64,000 nt of DNA from Pseudomonas jinjuensis (lineage in GTDB: Bacteria; Pseudomonadota; Gammaproteobacteria; Pseudomonadales; Pseudomonadaceae), in contig NZ_FNIJ01000022.1 of assembly GCF_900103845.1 (NCBI RefSeq), positions 34,770 through 98,769 on the forward strand, given 5' to 3'. Made by a program: the position numbers and the translations under genes. The notes beneath the pieces are model-generated. The model made no database searches, was not told the origin of the DNA, and saw only the letters and a list, made by a program, of their open reading frames with translations. Positions 1 to 9,758 of this stretch are shown one piece after another (within the stretch, counting starts at the first letter, position 1; the number at the start of each line of letters is the position of its first letter).

Positions 1-381
1 TGGGACAGGAGCTGGTGGGAGAGCAGTACCGGGCGCCTGACCGGCTACTGGGATGCCGGCTACACCTTCTGGGAAGCCGGCGATGGCAGCGGCGCCCGCC
101 ACTCCGTGTCGCTCACTCCGGTATTCGTCTACGAGTTCTCCGGCGACTCGGTGAAGCCCTTCATCGAGGCGGGCATCGGTCTGGCGGCGTTCAACCATGC
201 GGACGTGGCTGGGCAGAATCTCGGCGTCGCCTTCAACTTCGAGGATCGCCTCGGCTTCGGCATGAAGTTCGGCAATGGCCAGTCCGTGGGCATACGGGCC
301 ATGCATTACTCCAATGCCGGCCTGAAGCAGCCCAACGACGGCATCGAGTCGTACAGCCTGTTCTACAGCATGCCGCTGTAA
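1..381 (+). CDS. pagL: Lipid A 3-O-deacylase PagL, C-terminal part (5' end outside window)
   Basis: The reading frame is open from base 1, so the N-terminus and signal peptide lie outside the window. PagL is an outer-membrane beta-barrel enzyme that removes the 3-O-acyl chain of lipid A. The family catalytic triad is visible: the segment MHYSNAG supplies His and Ser in an H-x-S arrangement, and Glu follows twelve residues after the Ser in DGIESYSLFY, the same spacing as in P. aeruginosa PagL. The protein ends in an aromatic residue-rich strand (SLFYSMPL), as expected for an outer-membrane barrel. A methyl-independent internal GTG at 106 is not a plausible start, because the conserved frame continues upstream of it. 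In PAO1 the neighbour is a photolyase gene; here it is the MerR gene. Confidence 0.85.
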   Translation, partial: WDRSWWESSTGRLTGYWDAGYTFWEAGDGSGARHSVSLTPVFVYEFSGDSVKPFIEAGIGLAAFNHADVAGQNLGVAFNFEDRLGFGMKFGNGQSVGIRAMHYSNAGLKQPNDGIESYSLFYSMPL

Positions 382-461
382 GCGGGGTGGCTTGCGGAGC
401 CGGGCTGCATGCCCGGCTTCTTTCCGGCGGGGCTGCTCGATCCCTTGCAGCAGTTGCTGGT

Positions 462-549
462 GTAGGGCGAATGAAGCGGAACGCTTCATCCGCCGATGGG
501 GCCGTGCCGCTGGGATGGCGGATAACGCTGGCGCGTTATGCGCCCTACC
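462..549. repeat. GTAGGG-ended palindromic repeat, GAAGCGGAACGCTTC module
   Basis: The repeat opens with TGTAGGGCGAATGAAGCGG, has an inner palindrome GAAGCGGAACGCTTC, then a second half with GGATAACGCTGGCGCGTTA, and closes with GCGCCCTACC. A near-complete second copy is at 34278-34359 and half copies are at 39899-39934 and 58365-58397. It fills most of the gap between pagL and the MerR gene. Confidence 0.8.
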
Positions 550-570
550 CACAACGGCCTCCGCCGAACC

Positions 571-600
571 TGTAGGAGCGGGCCATGCCCGCGACGAGCC
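571..600. repeat. REP-type repeat, GTAGGAGCGGGCCATGCCCG family
   Basis: The core GTAGGAGCGGGCCATGCCCG forms a short hairpin (CGGGC-CAT-GCCCG). Other copies lie at 5101-5125, 23502-23525 (inverted), 28301-28327, 31674-31700, 58448-58470 (inverted) and 58671-58695, all intergenic. Confidence 0.8.
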
Positions 601-624
601 GTAGGATCGGCAAAATAGCCCCCC

Positions 625-1557
625 TCAACCGTCCATGTTCTGCAGCAGCCGCAGCTCCCGCAGTGCCTGCAATGCGCTGAGCGGGTCGCGCGCCAGGTGC
701 AGGCCGGGGCTGTTGCCGGCCAGTTCGGCCAGTTCCCGTTCGTGGATGCACACAGCCGCGCCGCCGATCACCCGCGGGCAGTCGATGCCGGTCAGCAGGC
801 GCTGCAATTGCGCGAGATTCAGCGTGCGGCTGGAGTACAGCAGCACCGCGCGCGCCTGCAGGCGTTCCACGGCGAGCGCCAGTTCCCCGGGTGGCAGCGG
901 CCAGTCGAAGACCACGATGGGACAGCCGGAACTGCTCGCCAGCCAGGCGCTGAGCCACAGGCCCGGTTCCAGCGCCAGGTCCGACTGGTTCACCAGCAGC
1001 AGCGGCGCGCCGGGCTGCTGGCGGTTGTGGTGATAGAGACGGGTGCCGAACTTGCTGCGCAGCCAGGAAAGGAAGAACACCCGCTCCATCTGCTTGCCGA
1101 ACTGTCCCTGCCAGCGGCGTTCGAGTTCTTCCAGCAGCGGCTGCATGAAGTGTTCGCACAGGGTGCTCGCCGGGTAGATGGCCTGGGCTGCATTGAACAG
1201 CTCGTCCAGCCGCTGCTCGTCGATCCGGCCGATGGCGTCGAGGCTCTGCTGGAGCAGGGCGGCCCAGGGCGAGGCGCTGTCCGGGGCCTGTGGCGCGTCG
1301 TTCTGCAGCAGGTCGCGGATCTTGCTGACCGCCACGCCGCGGCTGAGCCAGGTGAGGATGTCGCGGATCTGCGCCACGTGATCGCGCGAGTAGAGGCGGT
1401 GCCCCTTGGCCGTGCGCTGCGGGATCACCAGGCCGTAGCGGCGTTCCCAGGCGCGCAGGGTCACCGGATTGACCCCGGTGCGCCGCGCCACTTCGCGGAT
1501 CGGCAGCCAGCCGCCGTCGCGGTGATTGTCGGCGGGAACGGCGTCACGCTTGCTCAT
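625..1557 (-). CDS. MerR-family regulator of the LitR/CarH type, lacking B12 ligands
   Basis: 310 aa. Residues about 17-85 are a MerR winged helix-turn-helix (PIREVARRTGVNPVTLRAWERRYG). The C-terminal half matches the helical and Rossmann-like sensor region of CarH/LitR photoreceptors. In CarH a W-x9-E-H motif and a later DxHxxG-type His bind adenosylcobalamin; here the aligned helix reads RRWQGQFGKQMERVFF with no His, and the second region (NQSDLALEPGLWLSAWL) also lacks a His. Pseudomonas LitR homologues of this B12-independent class are known to work with a separate blue-light LOV protein, so a light- or stress-linked role is inferred. A perfect inverted repeat upstream (1659-1690) is the likely auto-operator. 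The photolyase gene usually next to it is absent. Confidence 0.85.
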   Translation of the reverse strand: MSKRDAVPADNHRDGGWLPIREVARRTGVNPVTLRAWERRYGLVIPQRTAKGHRLYSRDHVAQIRDILTWLSRGVAVSKIRDLLQNDAPQAPDSASPWAALLQQSLDAIGRIDEQRLDELFNAAQAIYPASTLCEHFMQPLLEELERRWQGQFGKQMERVFFLSWLRSKFGTRLYHHNRQQPGAPLLLVNQSDLALEPGLWLSAWLASSSGCPIVVFDWPLPPGELALAVERLQARAVLLYSSRTLNLAQLQRLLTGIDCPRVIGGAAVCIHERELAELAGNSPGLHLARDPLSALQALRELRLLQNMDG

Positions 1558-1658
1558 GGGGAGATTCCGCCGGGCTGGCAGGGGCTGATGGCGAATCCGG
1601 GCCTGAACTCCATGGACGCCTCTCTCCTCCCATCAGGGGGAGCAAGTGCAAGGGCAGC

Positions 1659-1690
1659 TTCCTGTACAGATGAAGCCGCATGTACAGGAA
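1659..1690. promoter_or_regulatory. Inverted repeat TTCCTGTACA-N12-TGTACAGGAA, likely MerR/LitR operator
   Basis: The two 10-bp arms are perfectly complementary and separated by 12 bp. The site lies about 100 bp upstream of the MerR start codon and just downstream of the oxidoreductase stop. The same TGTACA-N12-TGTACA core recurs at 2776-2799. The geometry suits a MerR-family dimer; binding is inferred. Confidence 0.65.
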
Positions 1691-1741
1691 AGTGCCGCTG
1701 AAATGCCATCGCCGGCCCTTTGGACCGGCGATGGCGGCAGA

Positions 1742-2881
<1,140 letters not shown>

Positions 2882-2982
2882 CTACAGCGTAGACGCGGCA
2901 GTTGCTAATCAGGCATGTCGATGCAACCTTCGTTCGCTCGTCCAGACTGATGGTAAGTGCGCGCAGGCAAGGAGGAGTACTC

Positions 2983-3885
2983 ATGCACATTCTGTTGACT
3001 GGTGGTACGGGCCTGATCGGCCGGCGGCTGTGCCGTCACTGGAGCGCGGCGGGCCATCGGCTGACGGTTCTCAGCCGGCGGCCGCAGCGTGTCGCGGAGC
3101 TGTGCGGCGCGGACGTGCGCGGCATCGCCAGCTTCGAGGAGTTCGGCGACGAGACGCTCGACGCGGTGGTCAACCTGGCCGGCGAACCGATCGCCGACCG
3201 GCCCTGGAGCGCCAAGCGCAAGGCGCTGCTGTGGGACAGCCGGGTGCGCCTCACCGAGCGCCTGGTGCACTGGCTGGAACAGCGCAGCCAGCGACCGGCG
3301 GTGCTGATCAACGGCTCGGCGGTCGGCTGGTACGGCGATGCCGGCGAGCGTCCGCTGACCGAGGGCAGCGCCGCTGCCGGCGAGGACTTCGCCAGCGAAC
3401 TGTGCCTGGCCTGGGAACAGGTCGCGGTCGAGGCCAAGGCGCTGGGCATCCGCGTGGTGCGGGTGCGTACCGGGCTGGTGCTGGCGCCGGAGGGCGGTTT
3501 CCTCAAGAAGATGCTGCCGGCCTTCCGCATGGGCGCCGGCGGCCAGCTGGGCAATGGCCGGCAGTGGATGTCCTGGGTGCATATAGAGGACGAGGTGGCG
3601 CTGATCGACTTTCTTTTGCAGCGGGCGGACGCCGAGGGTCCTTATAATGCGTGCGCGCCGCAGCCGGTGCGCAACCGCGATTTCACCCGCGCGCTGGGCG
3701 AGGCCCTGCAGCGGCCGACCCTCCTCGGCGTACCCGGCTTCGCCCTGCGCATGCTGCTCGGCGAGATGTCGGTGCTGCTGCTCGGCGGCCAGCGGGTGGT
3801 GCCGCAGCGGCTGCTGGACGCGGGCTTCGAGTTCCGTTTCCACGATCTGCCGGCGGCTCTCGCCGATGTGCTGTCACATCGTTGA
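2983..3885 (+). CDS. TIGR01777-family NAD(P)-binding epimerase-like protein
   Basis: 300 aa. ATG at 2983 is preceded by AAGGAGGAG and opens directly into the Rossmann motif MHILLTGGTGLIGRRL (G-x-x-G-x-x-G), which is why longer in-frame starts back to 2902 were not used. The family (YfcH/SulA-like, extended SDR with a DUF1731 C-terminal tail) shows here NLAGEPIADRPWSAKRK around residues 64-80 and SAVGWYGDAGERPLTE around 113-128. The C-terminal DUF1731 part ends near VVPQRLLDAGFEFRFHDL. The enzymatic substrate of this family is not established. It is followed 35 bp later by hemH on the same strand and is probably co-transcribed. Confidence 0.85.
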   Translation: MHILLTGGTGLIGRRLCRHWSAAGHRLTVLSRRPQRVAELCGADVRGIASFEEFGDETLDAVVNLAGEPIADRPWSAKRKALLWDSRVRLTERLVHWLEQRSQRPAVLINGSAVGWYGDAGERPLTEGSAAAGEDFASELCLAWEQVAVEAKALGIRVVRVRTGLVLAPEGGFLKKMLPAFRMGAGGQLGNGRQWMSWVHIEDEVALIDFLLQRADAEGPYNACAPQPVRNRDFTRALGEALQRPTLLGVPGFALRMLLGEMSVLLLGGQRVVPQRLLDAGFEFRFHDLPAALADVLSHR

Positions 3886-3919
3886 GAGGGCCGGCAAAAC
3901 GCTCACTTAAGGATGATGC

Positions 3920-4942
3920 ATGACCGATCATGCCCTCTTGCTGGTCAACCTGGGCTCGCCGGCTTCCACCCGGGTCGAGGACGTGCGCCGCTACCTCGAC
4001 CAGTTCCTCATGGACCCCTACGTGGTCGACCTGCCGTGGCCGCTGCGCCGGCTGCTGGTGTCGCTGATCCTGCGCAAGCGGCCGGCGGAGTCGGCGCATG
4101 CCTATGCCTCGATCTGGTGGGAGGAGGGCTCGCCGCTGATCGTCCTCAGCCGCCGCCTGCAGGAAGCGATGCGCCCGCACTGGCCGCACGGGCCGGTGGA
4201 ACTCGCCATGCGCTACGGCGAGCCGTCCATCGAATCGGTACTGCTGCGCCTGAGCGACGACGGCGTGCGCAAGGTGACCTTCGCGCCGCTCTACCCGCAG
4301 TTCGCCGAAAGCACCACCACCACGGCCATCGAGGAAGCGCGGCGGGTGATCCGCGAGCGCAGCATGCATCTGCAGATCGAGGTGTTGCCGCCTTTCTACG
4401 ACCAGGCCGAGTACCGTGCCGCGCTGGTGGACAGCGTGCGGCCGTACCTGGCGCAGCCGCACGACCACCTGCTGCTGAGCTTCCACGGCCTGCCGGAGCG
4501 GCATATCAGCAAGCTGGTCAAGGACCCGCAGCACGACCTCGCCGCCATGAGCAGCCGCGACGTGCGCGACGACGTCCTGGCGCTGTGCTACCGCAGCCAG
4601 TGCCTGCGCACCGCCGAGCAGTTCGCCGCGGCCGCGGGGCTGGAGGACGGGCGCTGGTCGGTGTCGTTCCAGTCGCGCCTGGGCCGGGCGAAATGGATCG
4701 AACCCTACACCGAGGCGCAGCTGGACAAGCTGGCGAAGCAGGGCGTGAAGCGCCTGCTGGTGATGTGCCCGGCCTTCGTCGCCGACTGCATCGAGACCCT
4801 GGAGGAAATCGGCCAGCGCGGCGCCGAGCAGTTCCGCGCGGCGGGTGGCGAGGAACTGGTGCTGGTGCCGTGCCTGAACGACCAGGACGCCTGGGCGCAG
4901 GCGCTGGCGCGGATGTGCGAGCGGTTGCCGGAGCCGCTTTGA
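3920..4942 (+). CDS. hemH: Ferrochelatase HemH
   Basis: 340 aa. HemH inserts Fe2+ into protoporphyrin IX, the last step of protohaem synthesis, at the cytoplasmic face of the membrane. The start [17 protein letters not shown] is the family N-terminus, with AAGGA upstream. The signature [12 protein letters not shown] carries the metal-binding His at about residue 195, and the conserved [17 protein letters not shown] segment with catalytic Glu is near 280-296. [14 protein letters not shown] is also typical. Length is normal for the bacterial family. In P. aeruginosa the cupE fimbrial genes and then uraA follow; here a long block beginning with mexW follows instead. Confidence 0.97.
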   Translation: MTDHALLLVNLGSPASTRVEDVRRYLDQFLMDPYVVDLPWPLRRLLVSLILRKRPAESAHAYASIWWEEGSPLIVLSRRLQEAMRPHWPHGPVELAMRYGEPSIESVLLRLSDDGVRKVTFAPLYPQFAESTTTTAIEEARRVIRERSMHLQIEVLPPFYDQAEYRAALVDSVRPYLAQPHDHLLLSFHGLPERHISKLVKDPQHDLAAMSSRDVRDDVLALCYRSQCLRTAEQFAAAAGLEDGRWSVSFQSRLGRAKWIEPYTEAQLDKLAKQGVKRLLVMCPAFVADCIETLEEIGQRGAEQFRAAGGEELVLVPCLNDQDAWAQALARMCERLPEPL

Positions 4943-4979
4943 TACGCAGGCGCCGGATCGGCGGGATGGTGGATTTCAT

Positions 4980-5079
4980 GGTTCCCACGCTCCCGCGTGG
5001 GAAGCCATCCGGGGACGCTCCGCGTCCCCTCGACGCGGGAGCGTCGAGGGCTGCATTCCCACGGAGCGTGGGAACGATA
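4980..5079. repeat. Long inverted repeat with GGTTCCCACGCTC...GAGCGTGGGAACG ends
   Basis: About 100 bp between hemH and mexW. The outer arms are GTTCCCACGCTCCCGCGTGG and its inverted counterpart ACGGAGCGTGGGAACG. An inner GGGGACGCTCCGCGTCCCC palindrome and a CTCGACGCGGGAGCGTCGAG palindrome lie between. A decayed half copy is at about 39862-39885. It may form a long cruciform or act as a two-way terminator for the convergent hemH and mexW. Confidence 0.7.
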
Positions 5080-5100
5080 AGCATCGCGGCCCTGGATTAC

Positions 5101-5125
5101 CTGTAGGGGCCATGCCCGCGACCGG
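5101..5125. repeat. REP-type repeat, GGGCCATGCCCGCGA family (degenerate)
   Basis: CTGTAGGGGCCATGCCCGCG is a slightly shortened copy of the 571-600 repeat, located just beyond the mexW stop codon. Confidence 0.6.
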
Positions 5126-5143
5126 TCGCGCCCAGGTGCGCTC

Positions 5144-8100
5144 CTACGAATGCACCGCTACCGTCTCGCCGGCCGGCTTCATTTCCTTCTTCGCCAGCAG
5201 CGTGTACACGCACGGCAGCACGAACAGGGTGAACAGCGTGCCCACGCTCATGCCGGTGGCGATCACGATGCCGATGTCGAAGCGGCTCACCGCGCCGGCG
5301 CCGCTGGCCAGCAGCAGCGGGATCACGCCGAGGACCATCGCCGCGGTGGTCATCAGCACCGGGCGCAGGCGGATCGCCGCGGCTTCCTCGATGGCCTCGC
5401 GCACCGGCAGGCCGCGCTCGCGGCGCAGCTGGTTGGCGAACTCGACGATGAGGATGCCGTGCTTGCTGATCAGCCCGATCAGCGTCACCAGCCCGACCTG
5501 GGTATAGATGTTCAGGCTCGACAGGCCGAGGAACAGCGGCACCACCGCGCCGCAGATCGACAGCGGCACGGTGACCATGATCACCAGCGGATCGCGGAAG
5601 CTCTCGAACTGCGCCGCCAGCACCAGGAAGATCACCGCCAGCGCCAGGCCGAAGGTGAGCATCAGCGCGCTGCCTTCCTGCACGTACTGGCGGGAGGCGC
5701 CGGCGTAGTCGAAGGTGAAGCCGCGCGGCGCTTCCTCCTCGGCGATCTGCCGCACCGTGTCGATGGCCTCGCCCATGCTGACCATCGGCATGCCGGAAAT
5801 GGTCGCCGCGTTGAGCTGCTGGAACTGGTTGAGCTGGCGCGGCCGCGCGTGTTCGCGGACCTGCACCAGGGTCGCCAGGGAAACCAGCTGGCCGCTCTCG
5901 CTCTTCACGTAGTAGCTGCCGAGCCAGCCGGGATTGTCGCGATACTGCCGCTCGACCTGGGCGATCACCTTGTAGCTGCGGCCGTCGATGGTGAAGCGGT
6001 TGATCTCGCCCTCGCCGAGCAGGCTGGCCAGGGCGATGCCGAGGTCCTGCATGGACACGCCCATCTGCGCCGCCTTGGCGCGGTCGATGTCGACCACCAG
6101 TTCCGGCTTGTCGAAGGCCAGGTCGAGGTCCATGAAGGCGAACTTGCCGGACTGCTCGGCGCGTTTCTTCACCCGCTCGGCCACCTGCAGCAGCGACTGG
6201 TAGTCGTTCGCCGTGTTGATCACGAACTGGAACGGCAGGCCTTCGCCGGTGCCGGGCAGCGAGGGCAGGTTGAAGCCGAAGATCTGCAGCCCCGGAATCT
6301 TGTCCAGCTCGGCCTGCACCGCGAAGAGCAGTTCCATCTGGCTGCGTTCGCGCTCGTCCCACGGCTTCAGCAGCATGCCGCCGATGCCGGACTGCACGCC
6401 GTTGTAGCCGTTGATCTGGAACGACGAGTAGTACTCCGGGAAGCGCTTGAAGACTTCCTCGAACTGCGCGGTGAAGCGGTTCAGGTAGTCGAGGTTGGCG
6501 GTCTGCGGCGAATTGGACATGAGGAAGACGATGCCCTGGTCCTCCTCGGGAGCGAGTTCGCGCTTGACGAACTGCGGCAGCAGCATGAGCGGAATCAGCA
6601 CCATCACGATCAGCGCGAACAGCAGCACCACCGGCCGGCTGTCCAGCGTCGCATGCAGCAGGCGCTGGTAACGCCGCTTGAGGCCCTCGAAGATCAGGTC
6701 CAGGCGATGCGCCAGGCCGCTGGGGTTCTCGTCGTGGCGCAGCAGGCGCGAGCACATCATCGGCGACAGGGTCAGGGCGACGATGCCGGAGATGATCACC
6801 GCGCCGGCCAGGGTGAAGGCGAACTCCTTGAACAGCGCGCCGGTGAGACCGCTGAGGAAGCCGATCGGCGCATACACCGCGGCCAGGGTGATGGTCATGG
6901 TCACCACCGGCACGGCGATCTCCCGTGCGCCCTCGATGGCGGCGTCGAACGGCGTCTTGCCTTCCTCGATGTGGCGGTGGATGTTCTCCACCACGACGAT
7001 GGCGTCGTCCACCACCAGGCCGATGGCGAGCACCATCGCCAGCAGCGTCAGCAGGTTGATCGAGTAGCCCATCGCCTGCATGAAGAACAGCACGCCGATC
7101 ATCGACAGCGGGATGGTCACCACCGGGATCAGCACCGAGCGGAAGGCGCCAAGGAACAGGAAGACCACGACTATGACGATCAGCACCGCCTCGCCGAGGG
7201 TCTTCACCACCTCGTCGATGGAGGCCTGGATGAAGCGCGTGGCGTCGTAGGCGATGGAGACCTTGAGGTTCGGCGGCAGCTGTTCTTCCAGTTCGGGCAT
7301 CTTCGCCCGCACTTCCCTGATCACGTCCAGCGGGTTGGAACTCGGCGTGCCCTTGATGGCGATGTACACCGAGGGGATGCCGTTGAACGAGCTGATCGAG
7401 TCGTAGCTGGCCGCGCCCAGTTCCACGCGCGCCACGTCGCCCATCAGCACGCGGCGGTCGCCGACGGTCTTCAGCGGGATGGCGGCGAAGGCCTCGGGGG
7501 ATTTCAGGTCGGTGGCGGCGTTCACGCTGGTCACCACCATCTCGCCCTTCACCTCGCCGGCGGCGGAGAGGAAGTTGTACTGGCGCACCGCGTCGTTGAT
7601 GTCGCCGGCGGTGATGCCGTAGGCGGCCATCTTCACCGGGTCGAGCCAGAGGCGCATGGCGAACTGCTGGTTGCCGAGGATTTCCGCCTCGGCGATGCCG
7701 GGCAGGGTGGCGAGCTTGGGCTGGATCACCCGCGACAGGTAGTCGGTGATCTGCGGGTTGTTCATCTGCTCGCTGTAGAAGCTGATGTACATCAGCGCCG
7801 AGGCGTCGGCGGATTCCTTGTCGAGGACCGGGTCCTCGGCGTCGGGCGGCAGCTGGGTCTTCACCTCGCCGATCTTCGACAGCAGCTCGGTCACCAGGCG
7901 GTCGGTGTTGGCGCCGATGTGCGCGTAGATGGTGATCACCGAGTAGTTCTGCCGGCTCACCGAGGTCATGTAGTCGATGCCTTCGGCGCTGGCCAGGCTC
8001 TGCTGCAGCGGCTGGGTGATGTAGCCCTGGATGGTCTCCGCGTTGGCACCGGCGTAGAAGGTGGTGACGGTGATCAGCGCGTTTTCCATCTGCGGATACT

Positions 8101-8206
8101 GGCGGATCACCAGTTTGCTGAACGCCTGCATGCCGAGCAGGACGATCAGCAGGCTGACCACCGTCGCCAGCACCGGGCGGCGGATGAAGGGATCGGTGAA
8201 TCGCAT
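5144..8206 (-). CDS. mexW: RND efflux pump inner-membrane transporter MexW
   Basis: 1020 aa, the size of HAE1-type RND drug/proton antiporters. The N-terminus MRFTDPFIRRPVLATVVSLL is a typical first transmembrane helix. The proton relay is intact: Asp400-Asp401 in LAIGLVVDDAIVVVENI (TM4) and Lys915 in LIGLISKHGILIVEFAN (TM10). Two large periplasmic loops follow TM1 and TM7. The name rests on context: membrane-fusion gene plus RND gene next to the DUF1513/imelysin genes is the PAO1 mexVW (PA4374-4375) arrangement. In PAO1 MexVW uses OprM as the outer-membrane channel, and no channel gene is present here. The start codon lies one base after the mexV stop, so translation is coupled. Confidence 0.9.
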   Translation of the reverse strand: MRFTDPFIRRPVLATVVSLLIVLLGMQAFSKLVIRQYPQMENALITVTTFYAGANAETIQGYITQPLQQSLASAEGIDYMTSVSRQNYSVITIYAHIGANTDRLVTELLSKIGEVKTQLPPDAEDPVLDKESADASALMYISFYSEQMNNPQITDYLSRVIQPKLATLPGIAEAEILGNQQFAMRLWLDPVKMAAYGITAGDINDAVRQYNFLSAAGEVKGEMVVTSVNAATDLKSPEAFAAIPLKTVGDRRVLMGDVARVELGAASYDSISSFNGIPSVYIAIKGTPSSNPLDVIREVRAKMPELEEQLPPNLKVSIAYDATRFIQASIDEVVKTLGEAVLIVIVVVFLFLGAFRSVLIPVVTIPLSMIGVLFFMQAMGYSINLLTLLAMVLAIGLVVDDAIVVVENIHRHIEEGKTPFDAAIEGAREIAVPVVTMTITLAAVYAPIGFLSGLTGALFKEFAFTLAGAVIISGIVALTLSPMMCSRLLRHDENPSGLAHRLDLIFEGLKRRYQRLLHATLDSRPVVLLFALIVMVLIPLMLLPQFVKRELAPEEDQGIVFLMSNSPQTANLDYLNRFTAQFEEVFKRFPEYYSSFQINGYNGVQSGIGGMLLKPWDERERSQMELLFAVQAELDKIPGLQIFGFNLPSLPGTGEGLPFQFVINTANDYQSLLQVAERVKKRAEQSGKFAFMDLDLAFDKPELVVDIDRAKAAQMGVSMQDLGIALASLLGEGEINRFTIDGRSYKVIAQVERQYRDNPGWLGSYYVKSESGQLVSLATLVQVREHARPRQLNQFQQLNAATISGMPMVSMGEAIDTVRQIAEEEAPRGFTFDYAGASRQYVQEGSALMLTFGLALAVIFLVLAAQFESFRDPLVIMVTVPLSICGAVVPLFLGLSSLNIYTQVGLVTLIGLISKHGILIVEFANQLRRERGLPVREAIEEAAAIRLRPVLMTTAAMVLGVIPLLLASGAGAVSRFDIGIVIATGMSVGTLFTLFVLPCVYTLLAKKEMKPAGETVAVHS

Positions 8207-8207
8207 G

Positions 8208-9314
8208 TCACTCGCTCCGCTGTGCCTGGGCCTGGCCCTGGTCGACCACGGTGACGTGGGTGCCGTTGTCCAGCTTGAGCTGGCCGGAAGTCACCACCTG
8301 CTCGCCGGCCTTGAGACCTTCGAGGATCACCGCCTGGCCTTCGCGGCGTTCGCCGACCTTGACGAAGCGGCGCTCGACGACCAGCTCCGGCTCGTCCTTG
8401 CCCTGTTTCTGCGTCACCACGTAGACCGAGTTGCCATAGAGGGTGAAGGCCACCGCGGTTTCCGGGACCACCACGCGCCGGGCGCTGTCCGGCAGCTGCA
8501 CCTCCAGGTTGGCGAACATGCCCGGCAGCAGCTTGCCGTCGGGGTTGGGCATGCTGGCGCGCACCAGCAGGTTGCGCGTCTCGTTGTCCACCCGCGGGTT
8601 GAGCGCCTCGATGCGGGCGTGGAATTCCTGACCCGGATAGGCCGCCACGCGCACCGCGACCTGCTGGCCGGGCTTGAGCAGCGGGAAGTCCTGTTCCGGC
8701 AGGAAGAAGTCCACCAGCAGGGTGGAAAGATCCTGCAGGGTGGCGATGGCGTCGCCGGGCGAAAGGTAGTCGCCGACATCCACCTGGCGGATGCCGATGG
8801 TGCCGGAGAAGGGCGCGTGGATGCGCTTCTTCGCCAGCACGGCCTTGAGCTGGGCGACGGTGGCGGCGGAGCGCTGGTATTGGGAGGAAAGCCGGTCGTA
8901 CTCGCTCTTGGAGATGGCGCCGCGGTTGACCAGGTTGCTGCCGCGCTCGAATTCCACCCTGGCCAGACCGAGGTCCGCCTCGGCGGTGCGCAGGGTGGCT
9001 TCCTCGACGGCGCTTTCCAGCTGCACGATGGGCTGGCCTTCCTTCACCTTGTCGCCGGAGACGAACTGCACCTCGCGCACGGTGCCGGAAACCTCGGCGG
9101 TGAGGGTCACGCCCTGGTTGGCGCGCAGCGTGCCGATGGCCGGCAGGCGGCTCTGCCACAGGCGTTCCTGCGCGGCCGCGGCGGTCACGCTGACCGGCGG
9201 CACCGGCGCGGAATACATGGCGATCTGCTCGCGGATGGAAAGGTATTTGAAGCCGGCGAGTACCGCTAGAACAACGGCAACCACGGCCAGCATGATCAGC
9301 ATGCGGCGCAACAT
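8208..9314 (-). CDS. mexV: RND efflux periplasmic adaptor (membrane fusion protein) MexV
   Basis: 368 aa from ATG at 9314, with AACAGGAACAG before it; an in-frame ATG at 9395 would add an unlikely polar extension. Residues about 5-22 form an N-terminal membrane anchor (MLIMLAVVAVVLAVLAG). The lipoyl/barrel-sandwich halves are seen as GVTLTAEVSGTVREVQFVSG and HAPFSGTIGIRQVDVGDYLSPG, flanking a short alpha-hairpin with LGLARVEFERGSNLVNRGAIS. The protein links MexW to an outer-membrane channel. No regulator gene lies beside the pair. A long upstream gap (9315-9758) holds the promoter and repeats. Confidence 0.9.
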   Translation of the reverse strand: MLRRMLIMLAVVAVVLAVLAGFKYLSIREQIAMYSAPVPPVSVTAAAAQERLWQSRLPAIGTLRANQGVTLTAEVSGTVREVQFVSGDKVKEGQPIVQLESAVEEATLRTAEADLGLARVEFERGSNLVNRGAISKSEYDRLSSQYQRSAATVAQLKAVLAKKRIHAPFSGTIGIRQVDVGDYLSPGDAIATLQDLSTLLVDFFLPEQDFPLLKPGQQVAVRVAAYPGQEFHARIEALNPRVDNETRNLLVRASMPNPDGKLLPGMFANLEVQLPDSARRVVVPETAVAFTLYGNSVYVVTQKQGKDEPELVVERRFVKVGERREGQAVILEGLKAGEQVVTSGQLKLDNGTHVTVVDQGQAQAQRSE

Positions 9315-9537
9315 CTGTTCCTGTTCCCTGGTATGGGCCTGTCGACGACTCGCCGGGGTCCGGGGTGGCCGGATGATCCCGTGGGTCCCTGTCATTCGAC
9401 TGGCCTCGAAGCCTGTAAGTGCCCCGTTGCGGGGCAGATGCGCACCTTAGTCCCAGTGCTGCGGTTCGTCAAAGTCCTGCGGGTTACAAGGCTTGTTTCT
9501 GGGGGGATTGGAATGGAATTTGGGGGGAACGATAGAT
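9315..9537. other. Intergenic region upstream of mexV
   Basis: No ORF with coding character is seen. The only clear structure is a hairpin TGCCCCG-TTG-CGGGGCA at 9420-9436, which could belong to the mexVW leader. Promoter elements could not be fixed by eye. Confidence 0.5.
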
Positions 9538-9597
9538 GTAGGGCGGGTGAAACCCGCCTTCGTGTCGAGAATGGGCGGCGGGTGCACCCGCCCTACG
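9538..9597. repeat. GTAGGG-ended repeat, GGGCGGGTGAAACCCGCC module
   Basis: GTAGGGCGGGTGAAACCCGC opens the unit, and GGCGGGTGCACCCGCCCTAC closes it, giving two small hairpins inside complementary ends. Full copies are at 38895-38953 and 58576-58637; half copies are at 28447-28470 and 43960-43984. Confidence 0.8.
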
Positions 9598-9620
9598 TGG
9601 AACACAGGGACCAGAGAAAC

Positions 9621-9706
9621 GTAGGGTGGATGAGGCTCTTTTCATCCACCATTGCGGGGCCGCATGCGCGGCCATGGTGGATCGGTGGAGCGTGATCCAC
9701 CCTACG
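9621..9706. repeat. GTAGGGTGGAT-ended repeat with GGCCGCATGCGCGGCC centre
   Basis: The unit runs from GTAGGGTGGATGAGG to GTGATCCACCCTACG, with CATCCACC and GGTGGATCGG arms and a GC-rich central palindrome. Two further copies are at 23538-23614 and 23767-23847; this one is in inverted orientation to them. Confidence 0.8.
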
Positions 9707-9758
9707 CACTGGCCTTGCCCCCACGGGTAGAGACACGGTACCTACGTGGAACCGGCGC

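Noticed and set aside
5150..8254. 1034-aa open frame on the plus strand opposite mexW
   Set aside because: It is the antisense shadow of a GC-rich gene: Ala, Arg, His, Gln-rich, no motifs, no ribosome site, while mexW is an intact RND protein.
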